Positions 1-7,845 of a stretch of 64,000 bases of DNA are shown here, in pieces. Origin of the DNA: G963663315 sp963668255 (GTDB taxonomy: Bacteria; Pseudomonadota; Gammaproteobacteria; Arenicellales; Poriferihabitantaceae); contig OZ220708.1 of the NCBI GenBank assembly GCA_965116595.1, forward strand, positions 2,356,001 to 2,420,000, written 5' to 3'. The position numbers were made by a program, and so were the translations under genes. The notes below the pieces were generated by a model that was not told where the DNA came from, did no database searches, and saw only the letters and a program-made list of their open reading frames with translations. Every line of letters starts with the position of its first letter. The stretch's first letter is position 1.

Positions 1-1
1 C

Positions 2-1768
2 GAAGGACAGGTCTCGCTCGCGGTCCCGGAAGAGGAGGGCGGCATGACCATATACACCTCTTCACAGAATCCCACCGAGGCCCAGAAACTGGTGGCGGAA
101 GTACTGGGTATTTCCATGCACAAGGTCAACGTTATCACCCGGCGGATGGGCGGAGCCTTCGGCGGCAAGGAAACCCACGGATCCCCCTGGTCCTGCATCG
201 CCGCGGTATTCGCTCGTCGCAACGACTGCGCTGTCTCCTGCAGGTTGTCACGTCGGGACGACATGGTCATGACAGGCAAGCGGCACAATTTTCTGAACCA
301 TTACGATGTCTGCCACAACGGGGACGGTCGGCTGGAGGCCATCCGGTACCGCCTTGCGGGGCAATGCGGCAACTCACCGGATCTGTCCGATGCCATCGTG
401 GATCGGGCGATGTTCCATTGCGACAATGCCTATTACATCCCGGATGTCCTGGTCGACGGGTTGCGTTGCAAGACCCACACCGTTTCCAACACGGCCTTTC
501 GGGGATTCGGTGGTCCCCAGGGGATGATTGCCATAGAGGCGATCATGGATGAAATCGCCTTCCGGGTGGGCAGGGACCCGCTGGATGTCCGGCGGACGAA
601 TCTCTACAACACCACGGACCGTAACGTCACTCCCTATCATCAACGGATTGATGCCTATTCGGTTCCGCGTATCCTGGACCAGCTGGAGGCCGAGTCTGAT
701 TACCGGGTCCGCCGCGAGGCAATCCGTGCATTCAATCGCCGAAGCCCGGCGCTGAAGAAAGGCATCGCACTGACCCCGGTAAAGTTCGGCATTTCCTTCA
801 CCGTGCTCCATCTCAATCAGGCAGGCGCCCTGGTCCATGTATATACCGACGGCAGCATTCACCTGAACCATGGCGGCACCGAAATGGGGCAGGGCCTGAT
901 GACCAAGATACGACAGGTCGTGGCAGAGGAGTTCCAGGTCAACCCGGACCGCATCGTGGTTTCCGCCGCCCGCACGGACAAGGTGCCCAATACCTCGGCC
1001 ACCGCAGCGTCATCCGGTACCGACATCAACGGTATGGCGGCCCTGAACGCAGCGCGCACCATTCGTCGGCGGATGATATCGTTTCTCGCAGAAAAATACG
1101 GGGTCGATGAATTGGAAATCGTTTTCCTGGACGACCGGGTGCATGTGGGCGACCGTACACTCGAGTTCGGACAGGCGGCAAAGGAGTCCTGGCTCGGCCG
1201 GGTTTCCCTGTCCGCTACAGGCTTCTACCGTACACCCAGGATCCATTACGATCGGGCGAAGGCTTCCGGGCGGCCGTTCTTCTACTACGCCAATGGCGCC
1301 GCGGTGTCGGAAGTGGTCATCGACACCCTCACCGGTGAATCCCGGCTGCTGCGCGTGGACATCATTCACGATGTCGGGCGATCCATCAATCCGGCCATCG
1401 ACATCGGCCAGATTGAGGGCGGCTTTATCCAGGGCTTCGGCTGGCTTACCTGCGAGGAACTGAAATGGGACCGGGATGGCCGACTCCTCACCGACGGACC
1501 GGCTACCTACAAGATCCCGGTCATCTCCGATACGCCGCCGGTCTTCAATACCCGGCTGCTGGCCGATGCGGACAACAGCGAAGAGACCATCTTCCGTTCC
1601 AAGGCAGTGGGGGAGCCGCCGGTGATGCTGGCCCTTTCCGCCTGGTGCGCCATTCGCGACGCAGTGGCGGCGGTCAGCGATTACGGGGTTTTCCCGGAAT
1701 TGCACGCGCCGGCCACGCCGGAGGAAATCCTGCGCGCGGTGGACGGCGTGCGGGGGCGGTTATCATGA
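2..1768 (+). CDS. xdhB: Xanthine dehydrogenase molybdopterin-binding subunit (5' partial)
   Basis: This is the C-terminal three quarters of the large molybdenum-cofactor subunit of xanthine dehydrogenase, which oxidises hypoxanthine to xanthine and xanthine to urate in the cytoplasm. The frame is open from base 2, so the real start lies outside the window; the first in-window ATG at 44 is internal. About 588 residues remain of a usual 770-790. Family motifs are visible: RRMGGAFGGKE near the start, AFRGFGGPQG, GGTEMGQGL, and near the C-terminus VGEPPVMLA, whose Glu is the catalytic base of this family. The stop overlaps the xdhC start (ATGA at 1765-1768), which indicates translational coupling. 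The small FeS/FAD subunit is expected just upstream. Base composition is GC-rich compared with the genes after 6 kb. Confidence 0.95.
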   Translation, partial: EGQVSLAVPEEEGGMTIYTSSQNPTEAQKLVAEVLGISMHKVNVITRRMGGAFGGKETHGSPWSCIAAVFARRNDCAVSCRLSRRDDMVMTGKRHNFLNHYDVCHNGDGRLEAIRYRLAGQCGNSPDLSDAIVDRAMFHCDNAYYIPDVLVDGLRCKTHTVSNTAFRGFGGPQGMIAIEAIMDEIAFRVGRDPLDVRRTNLYNTTDRNVTPYHQRIDAYSVPRILDQLEAESDYRVRREAIRAFNRRSPALKKGIALTPVKFGISFTVLHLNQAGALVHVYTDGSIHLNHGGTEMGQGLMTKIRQVVAEEFQVNPDRIVVSAARTDKVPNTSATAASSGTDINGMAALNAARTIRRRMISFLAEKYGVDELEIVFLDDRVHVGDRTLEFGQAAKESWLGRVSLSATGFYRTPRIHYDRAKASGRPFFYYANGAAVSEVVIDTLTGESRLLRVDIIHDVGRSINPAIDIGQIEGGFIQGFGWLTCEELKWDRDGRLLTDGPATYKIPVISDTPPVFNTRLLADADNSEETIFRSKAVGEPPVMLALSAWCAIRDAVAAVSDYGVFPELHAPATPEEILRAVDGVRGRLS

Positions 1769-2577
1769 ACTGGCTTGAGGCAACTGCGCGGCTGACTGCC
1801 GAAAACCAGGGCTTCGTGGTGGTCACGGTACTGGAGACTCGCGGCTCCGCCCCCCGGGATCGGCAGTCCAAGATGGTGGTCACGAAGGACGCAAGCCATG
1901 ATTCCATCGGCGGCGGCAACCTCGAATTCAGCGCCATTGGACACGCAAGAGGATTACTGTCACAAGGGCGGGCTGGCAATGAACGTCAGGAATACACCCT
2001 GGGCAAAGATAATTCACAGTGCTGCGGGGGGCGGGTGGAACTCCTCTACGAATGCTTTCCCGCCTGCGATTTTCACATTGCTCTTTTCGGCGCCGGTCAT
2101 GTCGGCAAGGCCCTGGTGCGGATCCTGGCGGACTTGCCCTGCCGGGTCACCTGGCTCGATAGCCGCGAGGATGTCCTGTCTGCCTCAATCATGGAATCCG
2201 GCGCGCCGGGCAACATTATTCCCCGATTTATGGACAATCCGCATGTTGCGGTGGAGGGCCTGCCTCCGGATACCTGGTACCTGGTTATGACCCACAGCCA
2301 TGAGATTGACCTCGAACTCGTGGAGGCCATACTGGCGCGCAGCGACTTTCCCTACTGTGGCTTGATCGGTTCCCGGTCCAAGGCCGTGAGCTTCCGCAAG
2401 AGATTGTCGCGCATGGGCTTTGCCGAGGCTGAACTCGCACAGCTCACATCCCCCATTGGCATTGATCTCGGAGGCGGCAAAATGCCCATGGAGGTGGCGG
2501 TGTCGGTGGCGGCCCAACTGCTCGGCCAATACCGGGCAAAGGTCTGCGGCAATGACGGCCTGTCTGTTGTTTCCTAA
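1765..2577 (+). CDS. xdhC: Xanthine dehydrogenase accessory protein XdhC
   Basis: XdhC binds the molybdenum cofactor, promotes its sulfuration and inserts it into XdhB. The protein is 270 residues, the usual size. The N-terminal XdhC/CoxI domain shows VTVLETRGSAPRDRQSKMVV, and the C-terminal Rossmann-like domain shows FGAGHVGKALV and later YCGLIGSRSKAVSFRKRL and GIDLGGGKMP, all typical of XdhC. The ATG at 1765 overlaps the xdhB stop by four bases; a longer reading frame runs upstream from 1465 but lies inside xdhB and is not needed. It converges with guaD, the two coding ends overlapping by four bases at 2574-2577. Confidence 0.95.
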   Translation: MNWLEATARLTAENQGFVVVTVLETRGSAPRDRQSKMVVTKDASHDSIGGGNLEFSAIGHARGLLSQGRAGNERQEYTLGKDNSQCCGGRVELLYECFPACDFHIALFGAGHVGKALVRILADLPCRVTWLDSREDVLSASIMESGAPGNIIPRFMDNPHVAVEGLPPDTWYLVMTHSHEIDLELVEAILARSDFPYCGLIGSRSKAVSFRKRLSRMGFAEAELAQLTSPIGIDLGGGKMPMEVAVSVAAQLLGQYRAKVCGNDGLSVVS

Positions 2578-3871
2578 TCCCGCCGGTGTGCAATCTCTCC
2601 CAGTATCCTGGTCTCCCTGACGGCGCGGTCGTCGCCGAGCATCTGTAGCACGAACAGGCGTTCCAGGAGGTTGCTGCAACTCCGGATGCGCCGGTCGATC
2701 AGCGGCGTGGCGCGGTAGTCGAGCACGATGAAATCTGCCTCCTTGCCGGGCTCGAAATTGCCGATGTATGGATCAAGGTCCAGCATCCGGGCGCCTCCCA
2801 GGGTGGCCAGGTAAAGCGACTGGAAGGGGGGCAGATTGTAATTCTGAAGTTGCTGCACCTTGTAGGCCTGGTTGATCACCCGGAGCAGGGAAAAACCGTC
2901 TCCGCCGCCTACGTCCGTGCCTAGCCCGGTATGGACGCGATGTTCGAGTGCTGTGCGATAGTCGAACAGCCCGCTGCCGATGAACAGGTTCGACAGCGGG
3001 CAGTGGGCGATGCCGGAACCCGAATCCGCGAGCCGTTGCCATTCACCATCGTTCAGATGGATTCCGTGGGCGAAAACCGAACGCCGGCCGAGCAGTCCAT
3101 GCCGGTCGTAGACGTCCAGGTAGCCGGATGCGTCAGGAAACAACTCCGACACCCAGCGGCATTCCTCGGTGTTTTCCGCAAGGTGGGTATGCAGGTGCAC
3201 ACCGGGATGTTCGGCGAGCAAACGACCCGCCATGTCGAGTTGCTCCGGGCTGGAGGTGACTGCGAAACGGGGGGTCACGGCATACCCGAGCCGGTCCACG
3301 TTGTGCCAGCGTTCGATCAGCGACCTGCTCTCTCTATATCCCGTCTCCGCCGTATCGCAGAGATACTCCGGAGCATGGCGGTCCATCATGACCTTGCCGC
3401 AGATCATGCGCAGGTTGCGCCGAAGGGCCTCCGAGAAGAATGCCTCCACGGATTGCGGATGCACGGTGCCGAAAACCAGGGCAGTCGTGGTCCCATTACG
3501 CAGCAACTCGTCGAGGAAGAACGAGGCAGTGCTCCTGGCATGGATGATGTCCTCGAACTTCCGCTCCGCCGGAAAGGTATGGGTTTTCAGCCAATCCAGC
3601 AGCCGGGCGCCGTAAGCCGCGATGACGTCGCACTGGGGGTAGTGGATATGGGTGTCCACAAACCCCGGCACCAGCAGGGCATCCCGGTGGTGCAGGATGG
3701 TCATGTCCGCGAAATCCTCGCCCGCAGACTGTCGAAAGGCCCCGCGTCCATCACTAATCCGTCCTTGACCAGCAACAGGCCGTCGGGAAAATGGACGACA
3801 GCCTTCTGTCCGGCGATACCAGGGTTGTCGAGAAAGTGCAGGATTTCCCCACGATGGGCGGCAATCGTCAT
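2574..3871 (-). CDS. guaD: Guanine deaminase, split by a frame change near the N-terminus
   Basis: Guanine deaminase hydrolyses guanine to xanthine and ammonia, feeding xanthine dehydrogenase. The main frame (3704 down to 2574, 376 residues) holds the zinc amidohydrolase motifs VPGFVDTHIHYPQ, HTHLAEN, FAHGIHL and GLGTDVGGG, plus GTVHPQSVEAFF and KVMMDRHAP typical of GuaD. The missing N-terminal 50-odd residues are encoded in another frame, from ATG 3871 to a stop at 3701, including HFPDGLLLVKDGLVMDAGPF, which matches the usual lead-in of GuaD. The two frames join between about 3710 and 3725, where one base appears to be missing. Either a sequencing indel or a real frameshift explains this; no full-length product can be read as given. 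The ATG at 3871 lies only 7 bases from a -10 element, so the transcript may be nearly leaderless. Confidence 0.9.
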
Positions 3872-3877
3872 GGAGGC

Positions 3878-3907
3878 ATTATAGAAAAAAACTTGACCAT
3901 ATGGCCA
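3878..3907 (-). promoter_or_regulatory. Sigma70-type promoter for guaD, overlapping the uraD promoter
   Basis: On the minus strand TATAAT is the complement of 3878-3883, with a weaker -35 TGGCCA (complement of 3902-3907) 18 bases away. Its expected start site falls on or next to the guaD ATG at 3871, implying a leaderless or very short leader. Confidence 0.5.
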
Positions 3908-3922
3908 GCTTTTTTCTATAAT
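3893..3922 (+). promoter_or_regulatory. Sigma70-type promoter for uraD-uraH
   Basis: TTGACC at 3893-3898 and TATAAT at 3917-3922 are separated by 18 bases. The expected start site is near 3929, about 20 bases before the uraD ATG. Confidence 0.6.
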
Positions 3923-3948
3923 GCCGGGGTCCCAACCGGATATCGCCT

Positions 3949-4479
3949 ATGGATATCGAAACCTTTAACACCCTCGGACCCTCCGAATCGGCTGATGTCA
4001 TGCAGCGCTGCTGCGCCGCATCGCGCTGGGTGGGCCGGGTGGTGGATGGCAGGCCGTACTCCGGCGTTATGGAACTACTGGCAAAGGCCGAAGAACGCTG
4101 GTCCGGGATGATGGAAGCAGACTGGCTCGAGGCATTCGATGGGCATCCCCGGATCGGAGATCCTGAATCCCTGAAGGCGAAGTTCCGGGCCACCCTGGTT
4201 ACTGCGAGCGTGGAACAGTCTTCGGTTCGCCAGGCGGACGAGGAAACCCTCGCTGACCTGGCCGAGGGCAACCAGGCCTATTTCGATCGTTTTGGTTTCA
4301 TCTTCATTATTTTCGCCAGTGGGAAGAGCGCGCCGGAAATGCTGGGGCAGCTCCGAAACCGGCTTGGGAACAGCCGCCAGGCGGAACTGGCCATCGCGGC
4401 GGCCGAGCAGTGGAAAATCACCCGGCGTCGTCTCGAAGATGTGTTTGTTGCTACCTGCACCTGTGGCCACGCCGCCTGA
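3949..4479 (+). CDS. uraD: OHCU decarboxylase (2-oxo-4-hydroxy-4-carboxy-5-ureidoimidazoline decarboxylase)
   Basis: UraD converts OHCU, made from 5-hydroxyisourate by UraH, to S-allantoin, completing uricolysis. The protein is 176 residues, normal for the family. Key features are FDGHPRIGD, whose His (about residue 66) is the catalytic residue, the stretch AYFDRFGFIFIIFASGKSAPEML typical of the active-site helix, and the late LxxRLxN-type segment RNRLGNSRQAEL. It is followed after 18 bases by uraH, so the two sequential enzymes are co-transcribed from the promoter at 3893-3922. Confidence 0.95.
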   Translation: MDIETFNTLGPSESADVMQRCCAASRWVGRVVDGRPYSGVMELLAKAEERWSGMMEADWLEAFDGHPRIGDPESLKAKFRATLVTASVEQSSVRQADEETLADLAEGNQAYFDRFGFIFIIFASGKSAPEMLGQLRNRLGNSRQAELAIAAAEQWKITRRRLEDVFVATCTCGHAA

Positions 4480-4497
4480 ATCGTATTCCGGAATTCC

Positions 4498-4836
4498 ATG
4501 AGCCAGATCACTACACACATTCTCGACCTGTCGCGCGGGACGCCTGCCCGGGGAGTGACGGCAACACTCTACCAGGGCGCCAGTCCGGACAGGGCCGAGC
4601 TCGCGCAGGGCGTCACCGACGCGGACGGGCGGATCTCGGGGTGGCTCGGTGACGAGACACTGCCCGGCGGCATCTACAGTATCGACTTCGCTTCCGGCCG
4701 CTATTTCGCGGACCAGGGAGTGGACACGTTTTATCCACACGTCGAGATTGCCTTCGACGTGATAGAGGGTGGAGCACATTATCATGTCCCCCTGCTCCTC
4801 AGTCCGTGGGGCTACTCCACGTACCGCGGAAGCTGA
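4498..4836 (+). CDS. uraH: 5-hydroxyisourate hydrolase (transthyretin-like)
   Basis: UraH hydrolyses 5-hydroxyisourate to OHCU, the step before UraD. The 112-residue length and fold markers fit: N-terminal THILDLSRGTPARGV with the active-site His, FYPHVEIAF, then HYHVPLLLSPWGYSTYRGS, ending in the diagnostic YRGS tetrapeptide. No signal peptide is present, so it is cytoplasmic. It lies downstream of uraD in one unit. No urate oxidase of any type is visible in the window; that enzyme must be encoded elsewhere, possibly upstream of xdh. Confidence 0.95.
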   Translation: MSQITTHILDLSRGTPARGVTATLYQGASPDRAELAQGVTDADGRISGWLGDETLPGGIYSIDFASGRYFADQGVDTFYPHVEIAFDVIEGGAHYHVPLLLSPWGYSTYRGS

Positions 4837-4909
4837 TAGAATTTGTAAACCGGAAATCGTAAAACATCCAAACCATAAAACCTTCAACCGATCTTCAGAG
4901 GTAATCACT

Positions 4910-5983
4910 ATGCAGAAAAGAACACTGATCAGGGCTCTCGCGGGAGCTGCACTATCCACTTTCCTGGCCATGGGCGCCGCTCAAGCCGAAGATATCAAGG
5001 CAGGATTTGTCTATGTGGGCCCGGTAGGGGATCATGGTTGGACCTACCGCCACGATAAGGGTCGACTGCAAGTGGAAGAGGAACTCGGCGTCAAGACCTC
5101 GTTTGTGGAAAGCGTGGCCGAAGGCGCTGATGCGGAGCGTGTCATTCGCAAGCTTGCCTCGACCGGACACGACATCATCTTCACGACGTCGTTCGGCTAC
5201 ATGAATCCCACCCTGAAGGTGGCGGAGCAGTTTCCCGATGTGAAGTTCGAACATGCCACCGGGTACAAGCGCAACGACAATCTCAGCACCTATTCCGGGC
5301 GCTTCTATGAAGGACGCACGGTCATCGGCGCGATTGCCGGCCACATGACCAAGACCGGAGTGATCGGATATATCGCGTCATTCCCGATCCCGGAGGTCAT
5401 CCGCGGCATTAACGCGTTCACACTGGCAATGCGCAAGGTGAACCCCGACGCGGTAGTGAAAGTGGTATGGGTCAATTCCTGGTATGACCCGGGCAAGGAA
5501 GGGGATGCCGCCAAGGCGCTGATCGACCAGGGCGCTGACATTATTGCCCAGCATACTGATTCTCCTGCGCCGCTGCAGGTCGCGGAACAGCGCGGGGTCT
5601 ATGCATTCGGCCAGGCTTCCGACATGAGGGCCTTCGCGCCCACTGCCCAGTTGACCGCCATCGTGAACGACTGGGGTCCGTATTGCGTGAGCCGGGTCAA
5701 AGCGGTGATGGACGGCAACTGGGAGAGCATGGATACCTGGGACGGCATTGGTCCCGGCATGGTGGTCATGGCGCCTTACGGTGATGCGGTTCCTGATGAC
5801 GTGCGTGCTGCCGCGGACAAGATCATTGCGGATATCAAGGATGGCAGCCTGCATCCGTTCCAGGGTCCCATCAATAATCAGGCTGGCGAACAGGTGATCG
5901 GCGAGGGCGAAGCACTTGACGATGGGGTCCTGCTCGGCATGGACTACTACGTCGAAGGTGTGCAGGGCGAAATCCCGCAGTGA
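4910..5983 (+). CDS. BMP-family ABC transporter substrate-binding protein
   Basis: This is a periplasmic solute-binding protein of the BMP/PnrA family, whose characterised members bind nucleosides or purines. The 357-residue product starts at ATG 4910, preceded by GAGGT, and has a cleavable signal peptide ending near AAQA-ED. Family features are AGFVYVGPVGDHGWTYRHDKG at the mature N-terminus, the TTSFGYMNPTLKVAEQFPDVKFEHATG region, and GRFYEGRTVIGAIAGHMTKTGVIGYI. Its position after uraDH and before a terminator suggests purine or nucleoside uptake. No ATPase or permease follows; those partners must be encoded elsewhere. Confidence 0.9.
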   Translation: MQKRTLIRALAGAALSTFLAMGAAQAEDIKAGFVYVGPVGDHGWTYRHDKGRLQVEEELGVKTSFVESVAEGADAERVIRKLASTGHDIIFTTSFGYMNPTLKVAEQFPDVKFEHATGYKRNDNLSTYSGRFYEGRTVIGAIAGHMTKTGVIGYIASFPIPEVIRGINAFTLAMRKVNPDAVVKVVWVNSWYDPGKEGDAAKALIDQGADIIAQHTDSPAPLQVAEQRGVYAFGQASDMRAFAPTAQLTAIVNDWGPYCVSRVKAVMDGNWESMDTWDGIGPGMVVMAPYGDAVPDDVRAAADKIIADIKDGSLHPFQGPINNQAGEQVIGEGEALDDGVLLGMDYYVEGVQGEIPQ

Positions 5984-6004
5984 CCTTCTCCTTGATCTGG
6001 CAGG

Positions 6005-6028
6005 AAAAAGCCTCTTCGGAGGCTTTTT
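6005..6028 (+). terminator. Rho-independent terminator after the BMP gene
   Basis: A perfect 10-bp stem (6005-6014 with 6019-6028) closes a TTCG tetraloop, and the 3' arm ends in five T. It closes the purine cluster 22 bases after the BMP gene stop. The hairpin is symmetric and A-rich on its 5' side, so it could act on both strands. Confidence 0.85.
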
Positions 6029-6045
6029 CCGCTCATGAGTAAATA

Positions 6046-6905
6046 ATGAATACAGAACCACCCAGAGAGATAACACACGAGGAAATCGAAACCTGGCGCC
6101 GGGATGGGGTTGTACTGCTGGAAGCAATGTTTGATGATGATTGGATAGAGTTGCTGAAACAGGGTCTGGATCAAAACTGTGAGAACCCAACACGCCGGGC
6201 CCGAACCTGGGATCGCGATTCCCGGGGGCGCACCATGTTCTGGGACAGCCAGGCGTGGCAAGGAATAGAGGAATACCAAAAGTTCATCTTTGGTTCCCCT
6301 GCTGCTCAGCTTGCCGGGAAACTGTTGCAATCCAAAGAGATAAACTTTTTTTTGATGCTGTTTTTGTGCGCTCCCCAGGAACCCGATTTTCAACACCCTG
6401 GCATCAGGATGAACCCTATTGGTCAATCGAGGGCTATGATACCTGCACGATATGGATGCCACTTGTGCCCGTAGACAAGAAAAGCGCTCTGGCCTATGTG
6501 CCTGGTTCACATTTGAGTAACCGGGTATTTGATCAGTACAATTTTGGCGACCTGAACCCGGATGGTAAAACCGATGTGGACCAGGTGGATTTTTCAGGCA
6601 TCGCCGAGCAGTCCATTCCTGACATCGACGCTGATCCCGAGCGATACGGCGTTATTAACTGGGATATGGTACCGGGAGATTGCGTCGTTTTTAACAGCCG
6701 TATCCTGCATGGTGGTTCAGGAAAATTGGACGAAGACCAGGAATTGAAGGTATTTACCAGCAAGTGGATGGGCGATGATGTACGCATAAAATTCAGGGAA
6801 TGCGGCATGGATCCGGATCACAGCGACATCATGACGAAATACGGGCTCAAGCCTGGAGACCGTCCTGGAACAGAGCTATACCCCAGAGTCTGGACGAAGG
6901 ATTAA
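6046..6905 (+). CDS. Phytanoyl-CoA dioxygenase (PhyH) family protein, split by a frame change in a T8 run
   Basis: The product is an Fe(II)/2-oxoglutarate-dependent oxygenase of the PhyH family; the substrate is unknown. The N-terminal frame (from ATG 6046) reads to ...SKEINFF, and the second frame continues DAVFVRSPGTRFSTPWHQDEPYW to the stop at 6905. The change of frame falls in the T8 run at 6346-6353; one extra T would restore a continuous protein of about 286 residues with FFFDAVFV, close to the family pattern FFYDQLFV. The iron-binding residues are visible: HQD in the second frame and the distal His in SRILHGGSGK, with an Arg-containing tail. Neighbours on the minus strand converge on it. 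A homopolymer sequencing error is likely; a true pseudogene is possible. Confidence 0.85.
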
Positions 6906-6917
6906 CGCCGGAGTGCG

Positions 6918-7751
6918 TTACTCTTTATCCAAAGCCTCTAGAAATTTCTCTTTTTCATTCGGGTGCATGGAAATACTGGTTTCGGCATAAGGAAATTTTT
7001 TCTTCGTGACTTCGCTGTGAAATTCGCTCATCGCAGCCACGCGTTCCTCATACATCTGCTTGTGAAGTCGAGCCAGGTTTCCAAAAGCATGGGCATGTTT
7101 TGGGGGCTTTTCTTCTTCGCTGTCTTCACCGCAAATATCCGATACAAACGACATAATCACATCACCGGCCATGCCCGAGCCGAGTGAGAAAGTCACAATC
7201 GATGTCTTGTCGTTAACCGCTTCCAGCACTTCTTCAGCGATACATTCGGCCTCAACCGCGAACACACCCACATCTTCCATTCGTTTCAGTGTGCGATAAA
7301 TTTCCATCGCTTCATCCGCATTGCGACCCCAGCCGCGCAACCCCCCGCACCAATGACTGAAGGTTGGAATCAAACCGATGTGGCTTTGAACCGGAATACC
7401 CTCTTTCGACAACATTTCCATGACTTCGAAGGAGCGTAACGTGTAATACATATCACCACCCTTACGCATCATGTCGAAAGCATGATCGAGAATCTCTTTG
7501 GGGTCTCCAAATTGCGACCAGGTACTACCGACCCCCATGAAGTGATGCGGTGCGATTTCCCGGCATTCTTCGATCTGACTGTCCCAGACCACCATCAGAT
7601 CAATGCCCGCATCTATACAGGCTTTCAGTTCGACACCATCTTTAGGATTGCTCATGCTGAGCTTTTTATCGGAACCCTTTAATGACTGCAGATCGGCGAC
7701 GGTATAGTTTCGCGCAGACGGGCTGCGACTGAAGTCATAAATTCTTTTCAT
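6918..7751 (-). CDS. PanB-like (ketopantoate hydroxymethyltransferase-related) TIM-barrel protein
   Basis: The 277-residue protein resembles PanB/PEP-mutase superfamily enzymes: DAGIDLMVVWDS corresponds to the PanB EGLNVMLVGDS segment, IPVQSHIGLIPTFSHWCGGLRGWGR to the GHLGLTPQ...GGYKVQGR segment, and VGVFAVEAECIAEEV to the AGAQLLVLECVPVEL segment. Compared from memory with E. coli PanB, the metal and substrate ligands Asp84 and Glu114 have no counterpart, while the His of GHLGL and the Glu of LEC are kept. It therefore probably does not make ketopantoate; the reaction is unknown. It is the last gene of the minus-strand run, 94 bases after the MttB-family gene, so the two may act together. Confidence 0.7.
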   Translation of the reverse strand: MKRIYDFSRSPSARNYTVADLQSLKGSDKKLSMSNPKDGVELKACIDAGIDLMVVWDSQIEECREIAPHHFMGVGSTWSQFGDPKEILDHAFDMMRKGGDMYYTLRSFEVMEMLSKEGIPVQSHIGLIPTFSHWCGGLRGWGRNADEAMEIYRTLKRMEDVGVFAVEAECIAEEVLEAVNDKTSIVTFSLGSGMAGDVIMSFVSDICGEDSEEEKPPKHAHAFGNLARLHKQMYEERVAAMSEFHSEVTKKKFPYAETSISMHPNEKEKFLEALDKE

Positions 7752-7845
7752 GATTGCTCTCCCCGGTTTTCGTATTCGAGTAATTTACGTCATTCCCGGA
7801 TGAACGGAAATAATGAAATGGTCGAATTGATAAAACGTTAATATC

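Larger units (their letters stand above)
3875..3925. repeat. Near-perfect palindrome between guaD and uraD
   Basis: The left arm GGCATTATAGAAAAAA (3875-3890) is matched exactly by the reverse complement of 3910-3925, and the inner parts (3891-3909) are also partly complementary, centred near 3900/3901. The palindrome carries a -10 TATAAT on each strand, so two divergent promoters lie on one symmetric element. The symmetry would suit binding of a dimeric regulator or a mutual-exclusion arrangement of RNA polymerase. This is read directly from the sequence; the function is inferred. Confidence 0.7.

Noticed and set aside
2931..3884. Long plus-strand open frame opposite guaD
   Set aside because: It is the antisense shadow of guaD: no protein family features, low-complexity composition, and guaD's conserved motifs are on the other strand.
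4910..5983. Complete ABC importer for purines
   Set aside because: Only the binding protein is present; a terminator and unrelated genes follow directly.
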